Assembly: GCA_036507695.1 (NCBI GenBank)
Contig: DATCIR010000330.1
Span: 1-12,513, forward strand
From: JAKEGK01 sp036507695
GTDB taxonomy: Bacteria > Pseudomonadota > Gammaproteobacteria > SZUA-152
Direction: 5' to 3'
DNA: 12,513 nucleotides
Positions within the stretch are counted from its first letter, which is position 1. Each line of letters starts with the position of its first letter. The notes beneath the pieces are model-generated. The model worked only from the letters and a program-made list of their open reading frames with translations. It did not search any database and was not told where the DNA came from. Both the position numbers and the translations under genes were made by a program. Shown one piece after another: positions 7,401-12,513 of the stretch.

Positions 7401-8415
7401 TGTTATTGGGAACACCGTTTTTGGAACCCGTGTTGGAGACATTCTTTTGAGTCGCTGTTTTCAGTTCTTCCGCGAGCTGACTGGCGGCATTCAGCGAGGC
7501 CTTGGCGTTGTATGCCGGTTCTTTTGACGACGCGGGCTGCACCGGCCCGGATGTCAGTTTGTTTTCATGGGCGTCTTGACCTTGAACCTTGAGTGGCGCA
7601 CTGGAAACTTCCTGCTCGAGTTCTTTCCTAACCAGGTCCACCAGTTCGCCGGTTACGTTATGGGTTTCTTCCATGCAGGCAAACAGCATAATGCGGTCAC
7701 ACAGCATGTTGATCCGGCGCGGCACGCCTTCGGTGTGTTCATGGATTTTTTCAAAGGCTATTTCCGCAAAATGCGGATCATTTTTCCAATTAACGTGTTT
7801 CAACCGGCTTTCGATATAACGCCGGCTTTCATCCGCGGCCAGCGGTGACAGGTGAAAATTGGCAATGACGCGCTGCCGTAATTGTTCCAGGTCGGGGTTC
7901 TCCAGCATGTTGCGGAATTGCACCTGGCCCAGCATAAACGTCTGCAACAGGGCTTTATCCCCCACTTGCAGGTTGGACAGCATGCGTAATTCTTCAAGGG
8001 AACGCGCGGGTAAATTTTGCGCTTCGTCAATGACCAGCAATGCCCGCTTGCCTTCGCGGGAACGGGCTAATAAAAAGGATTCTATGGTTTTAAGCAGGGC
8101 CGCCTTGTCGAGGTTTTCGTAACGTAAGCCAAAGGACGCCGCGACCATGCGCAGCATGTCGTCCGCTTCCAGCTGGGTCGTGGTGAGATGGGCGACCACA
8201 ATGTTTTTCTCACCCATTTCATCCAGCAAGATTTGCGCGAGAGTGGTTTTGCCGGTGCCGGGCGCGCCGGTGATAACCACAAATCCTTCGTTTTGGTGCA
8301 ATCCATACCGCAGGTAGGCTAGTGCGCGTTTATGACCCCGGCTCGGAAAGAAAAACGCCGGATCAGGGCTTAAGCGAAAAGGCTTCCCTGTAAGATTGTA
8401 AAAGGATTGATACAC
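4489..8415 (-). CDS. XrtA/ExeA-type AAA ATPase fused to a degenerate J-like domain, one membrane span and two NTF2-like domains
   Basis: This encodes 1308 residues. Residues 1 to about 270 form an ExeA/GspA-like AAA ATPase closest to the XrtA (PEP-CTERM/exosortase) system-associated type. It starts MYQSFYNLTGKPFRLSPDP, with Walker A GAPGTGKTT at 50-58 and Walker B LLVIDEAQN at 126-134; EGVPRRIN fits sensor 2. A low-complexity linker follows (about 280-600). Residues 683-735 resemble a J domain (DYYRTLGLPPKAP) but have RQD where HPD is expected. One membrane span lies at about 808-829, preceded by RRR, which places the N-terminus in the cytoplasm. An Ala-rich stretch leads to two homologous NTF2/SnoaL-like domains (about 1061-1180 and 1188-1308), predicted periplasmic. 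Each has a QTT-x2-GI motif (Q1096, Q1226). The start is GTG with AAGAGAG seven bases upstream. ExeA has the same ATPase, span and periplasmic plan but ends in a peptidoglycan-binding domain. Energising polymer export or envelope assembly is inference; no exosortase gene is in the window. Confidence 0.9.
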   Translation of the reverse strand: MYQSFYNLTGKPFRLSPDPAFFFPSRGHKRALAYLRYGLHQNEGFVVITGAPGTGKTTLAQILLDEMGEKNIVVAHLTTTQLEADDMLRMVAASFGLRYENLDKAALLKTIESFLLARSREGKRALLVIDEAQNLPARSLEELRMLSNLQVGDKALLQTFMLGQVQFRNMLENPDLEQLRQRVIANFHLSPLAADESRRYIESRLKHVNWKNDPHFAEIAFEKIHEHTEGVPRRINMLCDRIMLFACMEETHNVTGELVDLVRKELEQEVSSAPLKVQGQDAHENKLTSGPVQPASSKEPAYNAKASLNAASQLAEELKTATQKNVSNTGSKNGVPNNSVPNNSVPKNNAEAFKNAESKVAGPKVPEVKVNEAKAPEYKINQPTAEEPEFASGRAKDTKRIEPKLPASFDSDNEDFIEITEDFINAFDKNMLITDDSNEAREKSLLSTSAKTSDKQPAAKTESTVITSGQGQRRGIKPGNQRNNQRDNQRDNKLENQQDKKAGPAIKPEEKTKDKPVLAKRPEREPAEQEMLGNTVKHKKLLEAETGDESFAINLTPEPPQISERDLFRVIPGGKNAGEAPGRASKIAAAAAVKATPPTEDVVLRRILRLALAFHRSPSSFPGLDDPTQPLPEGVSELLELAVSDDQVLTKISPAAVMGISPVMLRAAVRFFVRRTLFASKGDYYRTLGLPPKAPVADIERHYDLLMRLLRQDKQPGAAECVDRVGRAYEELMRLDDVPAKSYGKETFQEPGNKAAAVLEALENPELTIDFGEEFKQDEQPRPVSAYFGAGNEGYIPDPRIARRRIHLLGQAAILGIGALVIVLGIFITQLEPTPESIESKPISNAPRNTVAGTPAEPGEQRQRRLDLLSDDGGMEPSAFPDQGDQASASSKVAAAVVALEKESAPARPLSSEEIADDDLPVTVTAKAETATTKSNEPIVLPVQKAGASVPVQEFKPAAAASASSQQAPAVAAAAQAATDTGTRSVLQQATPLAIGENPATSKFTPVTVQDKTAAAAAASAALIVSDDDAAGDTATSTESAAEASLEAAPVVTESIDAITQPMLDQLLADFVKAFDSGNLDNLMTMFAASSRTNTQTTKQGIENEYRQLFSNTASRTMVMTASTWNNEGRFARGVGQYSVALVPQAGSPLQVKGEYTLQLQFEDGKVTISRLYLSEDLPVARIQAATGPSQVELKSLLSSFTEAYENGDVNRLMNLFATNAQTNDQTTLAGIRQDHVDLFNTTEARQMFLKDVKWDIKGDTATGKGSFEVLVQAKGQTSFASVKGAINLEAVKTTDGVKLSKFFHQTN
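6941..6976. repeat. 12-base tandem repeat inside the ATPase gene
   Basis: Three units (TTGTCTCGTTGG, TTGTCGCGTTGG, TTGTTACGTTGA) encode Q-R-(N/D)-N repeats on the minus strand within the hydrophilic linker. The period is a multiple of three, so copy changes keep the frame. Confidence 0.75.
7371..7430. repeat. 15-base tandem repeat inside the ATPase gene
   Basis: TGTTATTGGGAACAC occurs twice exactly (7386-7400, 7401-7415), flanked by a one-mismatch copy (7371-7385) and a degenerate copy (7416-7430). On the minus strand it encodes SVPNN units in the linker after the ATPase domain. Exact adjacent copies suggest recent slippage. Confidence 0.85.
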
Positions 8416-8483
8416 GATATAACTCTCTTGAAATGCTAGAAATATTTGACCACAACTACCGGCATAGACGCTGCTAAGCTAAT

Positions 8484-8518
8484 GTTAAACGTTATTTAAC
8501 CTTGGCTTGCTCTCAAGC
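8484..8518. promoter_or_regulatory. Two adjacent dyads upstream of the ATPase gene (candidate operators)
   Basis: GTTAAA-CGTTA-TTTAAC (8484-8500) is a 6-bp inverted repeat with a 5-base spacer. GCTTG-CTCT-CAAGC (8505-8518) lies five bases away. They are 68-104 bases upstream of the GTG start at 8415, a distance suited to a regulator site. No clear consensus promoter accompanies them, so the role is inferred. Confidence 0.35.
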
Positions 8519-8738
8519 AATACATAAGGAAACACCGCCGAAACACTACAACAAACTACCGCTGCTAACTTAGCGCTATTTTTTGTAGAGTCATCGCAAT
8601 GATTGATAATTTTTGTGGGTTTGCCTTACTTGCAACACTTAAAACACGTACAACTGTCTCAAGAACAAACAAAACATCGGTACAGACCGTTCAACGGCTA
8701 TACGCCAATACCAGGACCCCTATCGGCTTAACCGCTTC

Positions 8739-8750
8739 CATTCATGAATG
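8739..8750. promoter_or_regulatory. Perfect 12-bp palindrome
   Basis: CATTCATGAATG is fully self-complementary, and an AATGAAT echo follows at 8763-8769. It could be a binding site. Nothing else in the sequence assigns a function. Confidence 0.25.
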
Positions 8751-8826
8751 AAACATCCATAAATGAATCACACATTTTAAGCCAACCACATCAACCCGTG
8801 AATACCAGTTTCACTTCAGCAAGTTA

Positions 8827-8861
8827 GTCAATTTGACAGCTTAAAAACAGCTGAATAAATT
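8827..8861 (+). promoter_or_regulatory. Plus-strand promoter-like sequence overlapped by two dyads
   Basis: TTGACA (8833-8838), a 17-base spacer and TAAATT (8856-8861) form a good sigma-70-type promoter. The dyad GTCAA-T-TTGAC (8827-8837) covers the -35, and CAGCT-N7-AGCTG (8837-8853) covers the spacer. The predicted start near 8868 would give the glycosyltransferase gene a leader of about 330 bases, or belong to an uncalled small RNA. Confidence 0.5.
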
Positions 8862-9199
8862 GAGCTAAGCATCTGATGCGGTTTAGATTCCGACTACTAT
8901 AGCTTTTTGCAATCGCTCAATTCAAGTGAAATTTTGACCACATCGGGCGCACCGTAGTTTGGATTGATTCCGCCCATTCGGATCCGTAGACTAGGCTGCC
9001 TTTGGGTCATGTCAAATTCATTACGATTTAATCAGAATATAAAAAATTTCTAATATCGAAACGATAATTACAGCTAACGTACCGGGCGGGCAAACGCAAA
9101 ATTTCAACCAGGACTGATAAGTTACACTATACGGCTCGCTAGTAAATAAAAAGCGAATTTGATACGTCATTTAATCGTTTTACAGAATCTACATACTAT

Positions 9200-10345
9200 A
9201 TGAAATTCAATAAGTTACTTGTTGTTATCCATTATGGTTCCAACATAGGATACGCGATCGCGACATTAGAACGCGTGTTCTACCAGATGGCAAAACAGTT
9301 CGCAGAGAATGAATCCGGCATCCATTTCGCCTACAAGAATTTTGATAACGGCCCGCCGGAAACCCTGCCAACCGATTTTAAAAATATTATTAAATTCGAT
9401 GCAAAAGATGGCTCTACTGAAAACTTAAACTTTATCAGTCGGTACATTTCCGAGAACGCTATTCAGCTGGTTTTTGGATTTGACTTCCCTGTTGCCCTCC
9501 CGACCTACAGCGCGATGCGCAAAGCCGGCGCCAAAAAGATTGTTTCCTATTATGGCGCATCCATGAGCGGCATAAACTCTGGAATCAAGCTATTACTAAA
9601 ACGCCTTGAAGTATTCTTGAAGCCTCATAAACCCGATCTTTTCATTTTTGAATCAAAAGCCATGCGCAACACCGCTGTGGATGGCCGGGGCATCAATAAG
9701 AAAAATACCGCAATCATACGGCTAGGCGTCGACACCAATAGGTTTAAACCCAACCCGGAATCACTCTACGCGTACGAAACATTTAACATACCTCACAACC
9801 GCAAAATTGTTTTTTATTCCGGTCACATGCAAACAAGAAAATGGGTGTATGTTATCGTCAAAGCCGCGGCAGAATTAATAAACCAGCGCAATAGAAAAGA
9901 TATTCATTTTCTACTTGTGGGAAACAAAATCGGAGAAGAAAAACAATTTGATGAGTATTATACAAATACGCCAGCCGAAGACTACATCACCTTCGGTGGA
10001 TACCGGAACGATATCCCGGATATTCTGCCTTCCTGTTATGTGGGTACGATTGCTTCTACCGGCTGGGACTCTTTCACCATGTCGTCGATTGAAATGGCAT
10101 CCACTGGACTTCCACTCATCGTCTCACGGTTACAGGGCTTGGTAGAAACAATCGAAGAAGGTAAAACCGGCTTTTTATTCGACCCCGGCGACCATAACGC
10201 CCTTGCGGATAAAATTGAATACTTCATTGACAACCCTTCCATTCGAAACGAATTCAGCAGTCAAGCCAGGAAGCGAACAGAAATGGAATTCTCAAAAGAG
10301 ACTCAATTACAAAACCTGGTGTCCGCCTTGAATGGACTAGAATAA
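9200..10345 (+). CDS. Glycosyltransferase, GT-B fold, family 4-like
   Basis: This encodes 381 residues, a usual length for a family 4 glycosyltransferase acting on the cytoplasmic face of the membrane. The N-terminal half (from MKFNKLLVVIHYGSNIGYAI) is the acceptor side. IIRLGVDTNRFKPNPE at about 173-188 marks the start of the donor-binding half, followed by RKIVFYSGHMQTRKW and HFLLVGNKIGEE. The donor motif region is WDSFTMSSIEMASTGLPLIV, then GLVETIEEGKTGFLFDPGD. The usual E-x7-E pair is here D290-x7-E298, a conservative change of the first Glu. Donor and acceptor sugars cannot be read from the sequence. The ATG has no strong ribosome-binding site; the N-terminal beta strand supports it. The gene is divergent from the ATPase and converges with the sulfotransferase gene, ending 58 bases from it. 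Base use is more AT-rich than in the left block. Confidence 0.88.
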   Translation: MKFNKLLVVIHYGSNIGYAIATLERVFYQMAKQFAENESGIHFAYKNFDNGPPETLPTDFKNIIKFDAKDGSTENLNFISRYISENAIQLVFGFDFPVALPTYSAMRKAGAKKIVSYYGASMSGINSGIKLLLKRLEVFLKPHKPDLFIFESKAMRNTAVDGRGINKKNTAIIRLGVDTNRFKPNPESLYAYETFNIPHNRKIVFYSGHMQTRKWVYVIVKAAAELINQRNRKDIHFLLVGNKIGEEKQFDEYYTNTPAEDYITFGGYRNDIPDILPSCYVGTIASTGWDSFTMSSIEMASTGLPLIVSRLQGLVETIEEGKTGFLFDPGDHNALADKIEYFIDNPSIRNEFSSQARKRTEMEFSKETQLQNLVSALNGLE

Positions 10346-10356
10346 TAATCAAGGCC

Positions 10357-10380
10357 ATATTCGTTTAGTAGAATATATTC
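10357..10380. terminator. Weak AT-rich hairpin between the convergent genes
   Basis: ATATTC (10357-10362) pairs with GAATAT (10371-10376), and GAATATATTC (10371-10380) is itself a palindrome. The stem has almost no G/C pairs and no clean T run, so termination here would be inefficient. It is the only candidate in the 58-base convergent gap. Confidence 0.2.
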
Positions 10381-10403
10381 AATGGGTATTGGATCGTAGA
10401 CAT

Positions 10404-11372
10404 TTAATGCTTTTGTAACTTTGAGGTGTTATTTCGAATTTTACGCCGCAATGACAAGACATGCCAAAATGATGCTTCTATGGCGCCGAAAGACCACGGC
10501 AATACTTTGCCAATACCCTTAAATTTCCTTTCCTGACCCACTTGCTCCATTGTTGATCCCGCGATTGCCTCAACTGCGAGCACCTGAAACGGCGATGCTT
10601 CTATCTTCCATCGGTATATATCTTCAACTTGTGGCGCACGCGTTGTTTTTTGATGATGCTCTTTTTCCCAATCAGCAATGTTATCAGCCGCGTGCTCATA
10701 AAATTTGAGCATATTTTCTTGAAAATCAATATCTAGGAAGTCACAAATTTTCCTCAACGTAATTTCAGTTTCCGTAGTCAAGTCCTCATAAAATATCTCC
10801 AGATATTGGTTGCATGGTAAATTTCTACCAGCAGCAATACCCGCAGATACACAATCTGACCAGTAACGGGCAATTGTCGGGACAACTGTGCCTCGCCAGC
10901 GTTTCTTTAGCAAAGAAAGGCAAACATCACGACCGTCCCTGATCACATGGATAAACTGGGCTCCCGGGAAAAGTTGATTCAGCCGATTGATTTCTTTTAC
11001 ATAATCAGGTGTTTTATCACCCCAGCGGCTTTTGCCAGTTCGAAGTAATAGAATTTTATAGATTGCACAAACAAGATCTGACAAATCTGGTTCTTCGATC
11101 TGTTCGAGCAACAATTTTAGCTGACTATTGCCGATCTCTAGATCGCACCAACGTTCATGCTCAGTAATGATTTTATAAGCAACCCCAAGCTGGCTTTCAT
11201 CTAGCGGGGTATTTAAGGGAAGAGCGTCCATCAAGTTTGTTAGAAACCAAGTTTCCCTTGGTACATGCACATCAGAATGCTCGTTGAGCATCAGACGCAA
11301 CATTGTGGTGCCTGAACGATCCGCGCCCACAATAAAAAATGGTCGCACCATAACCACTGCATACAACTCCAT
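10404..11372 (-). CDS. PAPS-dependent sulfotransferase family protein
   Basis: This encodes 322 residues. Sulfotransferases move a sulfuryl group from PAPS to a hydroxyl or amine. The 5'-phosphosulfate-binding loop is FFIVGADRSGTTMLRLML (16-25 core GADRSGTTML). The 3'-phosphate-binding motif is FIHVIRDGRDVCLSLL, with R145 and S153. WGDKTPDYV (117-125) is typical of the Sulfotransfer_3 type found in bacteria. The acceptor is unknown; a polysaccharide is likely from the neighbours, but the family also includes enzymes acting on lipids and small molecules. The ATG at 11372 has no good ribosome-binding site. An internal ATG at codon 8 (MVRPFFIVG) is an alternative start and would put the loop nearer the N-terminus, as in many relatives. 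The gene lies 36 bases after the SGNH gene and is probably co-transcribed with it. Confidence 0.9.
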   Translation of the reverse strand: MELYAVVMVRPFFIVGADRSGTTMLRLMLNEHSDVHVPRETWFLTNLMDALPLNTPLDESQLGVAYKIITEHERWCDLEIGNSQLKLLLEQIEEPDLSDLVCAIYKILLLRTGKSRWGDKTPDYVKEINRLNQLFPGAQFIHVIRDGRDVCLSLLKKRWRGTVVPTIARYWSDCVSAGIAAGRNLPCNQYLEIFYEDLTTETEITLRKICDFLDIDFQENMLKFYEHAADNIADWEKEHHQKTTRAPQVEDIYRWKIEASPFQVLAVEAIAGSTMEQVGQERKFKGIGKVLPWSFGAIEASFWHVLSLRRKIRNNTSKLQKH

Positions 11373-11408
11373 TTGTTTTGCTGGAGCGTGCTAGCCTAAC
11401 ACACTTCG

Positions 11409-12443
11409 TTAATAATTTATATAGCTCGAAAGTTCAGCTGCAATAGCCGCATGACCTAATGCGTTAGGGTGATCATCAAGGATGAAATACATGTCGTTGT
11501 TTAATATGTTCTCAATTCGAACAATTATGATGGCTTTTGACCATTTATTGTTTGCGCTCACCTTTATTTGCCGCTGTAGTTCATCTGCAAATACTGATTT
11601 ATTTTGGTTATGTGGCGATATATCAAATACGACTATTTTCAGTTTTGCCAGGTCTATTTTTGATGACTCCAGAACATTAATAAAATATTGCACTTCTTGT
11701 TCAATCGTTATATTTTTTTCGCTTTCAATTTGTGTAGTGGAATATTTCTTCCGCAGTTCACTTTGCAATTGCACAAGCACATTAAATGCAAACTTGCCCG
11801 GGAAATAAGTCAGATCTTTCTGGGTTGACGCCACGGTATCCAGATATTTTTCTTCGCTCAGAATATTTAAAGCCCCTTTGGTAAATAAAGTTGCATTTTC
11901 TGAAACATCATTCGATGTATATTGCAGTACAAGATATTCGGCAGCAGATAGATCAAGCCGTTCTAACAACCTGATCTCGCGTACCGTGCCATAAGAAGAA
12001 ACTCCGGCATTTAGAATTTTTAAACCAGTTGATTTCTCTAAGCGTTGAACAAAAGTTTCATCCTGATCGACTCCCCAGCCCATGGTAAAGGAATCACCGA
12101 GCGCAATTACTTTTGGGCTTTCTAATGACTCTTCATCGTCCCTCAGTCCCAGGCTATTAATATGATACTTGGTACTGAACTCCCGGTTTTCAAATAAACA
12201 TTCGCCCGGTTTCAGAAGATATGTCACATACGGATCATATTGAGCGCATTCGGGCATAACCTGAATGACATTCCGGTCAAATCGGCTGTAAATGTTTTGG
12301 ACAAGATGCAACGGTAATATTCCAATTTTTGGAGACGACAATGATATCGCCACGATCGCTTCCAGCAATGCTATTACAATCACAATAATAACAGCCAATT
12401 GCACAACCACTATTGCTAATTTTTTAGGAAAAGCGTTTTTCAT
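11409..12443 (-). CDS. Membrane-anchored SGNH/GDSL-fold hydrolase or acyl-modifying protein
   Basis: This encodes 344 residues. A single N-terminal membrane span (about 9-35, after the basic start MKNAFPKK) is followed by an extracytoplasmic domain with SGNH blocks. Block I is GDSFTMGWGV (nucleophile S118), block II NAGVSSYGT (G147), block III SND (N178), and block V DDHPNALGH (D323, H325). All four invariant residues are present, so it should be an active esterase or acyltransferase. SGNH proteins of this layout occur in polysaccharide loci, where relatives such as AlgX and AlgJ handle O-acetylation, but I see no close match to those. Context suggests acyl addition to, or removal from, a polymer in the periplasm (inference). 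The ATG has AAGAG about 12 bases upstream, a weak site. The sulfotransferase gene follows 36 bases downstream. Confidence 0.85.
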   Translation of the reverse strand: MKNAFPKKLAIVVVQLAVIIVIVIALLEAIVAISLSSPKIGILPLHLVQNIYSRFDRNVIQVMPECAQYDPYVTYLLKPGECLFENREFSTKYHINSLGLRDDEESLESPKVIALGDSFTMGWGVDQDETFVQRLEKSTGLKILNAGVSSYGTVREIRLLERLDLSAAEYLVLQYTSNDVSENATLFTKGALNILSEEKYLDTVASTQKDLTYFPGKFAFNVLVQLQSELRKKYSTTQIESEKNITIEQEVQYFINVLESSKIDLAKLKIVVFDISPHNQNKSVFADELQRQIKVSANNKWSKAIIIVRIENILNNDMYFILDDHPNALGHAAIAAELSSYINY

Positions 12444-12513
12444 TTTCGTATACTTGCTCTTGAATTTTTTTTATTGCATTTTAATGCCAAAATATATTTG
12501 CATTAATTCCGTT
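12444..12513 (-). other. Upstream flank of the SGNH gene, cut by the window edge
   Basis: These AT-rich 70 bases contain a possible extended -10 (TGGCATTAAAAT on the minus strand, about 12478-12489), without a clear -35. They may hold the promoter of the SGNH-sulfotransferase pair, but the window ends here. Confidence 0.3.

Larger units (their letters stand above)
8416..9199. other. Divergent AT-rich intergenic region without a convincing gene
   Basis: This 784-base region separates the minus-strand ATPase from the plus-strand glycosyltransferase. The longest plausible start (ATG at 8599, 50 codons) has weak ribosome-binding support and no recognisable product. It holds dyads at 8484-8500, 8505-8518, 8739-8750 and 8827-8853 and a plus-strand promoter-like sequence at 8833-8861. 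No tRNA, attachment-site repeat or mobile element is apparent. Confidence 0.6.

Noticed and set aside
8599..8751. 50-codon plus-strand reading frame in the divergent intergenic region
   Set aside because: Only a weak AGAG precedes the ATG, the composition is unremarkable, and no family is recognisable.
4344..8868. Identical 12-mer AAATTGAGCTAA at 4344-4355 and 8857-8868
   Set aside because: A few exact 12-base matches are expected by chance in a window of this size, and the two contexts do not correspond.

Overview
The window looks like part of an exopolysaccharide or O-antigen locus from a gammaproteobacterium, probably a marine or environmental one. The organism call is inference. It rests on a WbpD that closely follows the Pseudomonas protein, on a YjbH that follows the enterobacterial YjbH/GfcD pattern, and on an ATPase of the XrtA/ExeA type. 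No rRNA, tRNA, CRISPR array, transposase or integrase is visible.

Left block (1-8415). Every gene here is on the minus strand, so it reads from right to left. First comes a 1308-residue membrane-anchored AAA ATPase with a composite architecture. Next come two small secreted Ala/Thr/Gly-rich proteins of YjbE/GfcA type, each with its own similar promoter. Then follows a 714-residue outer-membrane YjbH protein. Last is a WbpD-type sugar N-acetyltransferase that runs off the left edge. A strong terminator separates the second small gene from yjbH. A repeat-bearing gap of about 330 bases separates yjbH from wbpD.

Middle (8416-9199). This is an AT-rich divergent intergenic region with no convincing gene. 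It holds several dyad symmetries and one good plus-strand promoter-like sequence.

Right block (9200-12513). It is visibly richer in A and T than the left block. It carries a GT-B glycosyltransferase on the plus strand, facing a probable two-gene minus-strand operon of an SGNH-fold protein and a PAPS-dependent sulfotransferase.

How they may work together (inference): WbpD completes an acetamido-uronic acid precursor and the glycosyltransferase adds a sugar. The sulfotransferase and SGNH protein may decorate the chain with sulfate or acyl groups. YjbH, the YjbE-like proteins and the ATPase probably serve polymer export or envelope organisation. The least ordinary items are the ATPase fusion (AAA, degenerate J-like domain, one membrane span, two NTF2-like domains) and the reduced yjb-type set: two YjbE-like paralogues with matching promoters plus YjbH, without YjbF or YjbG.
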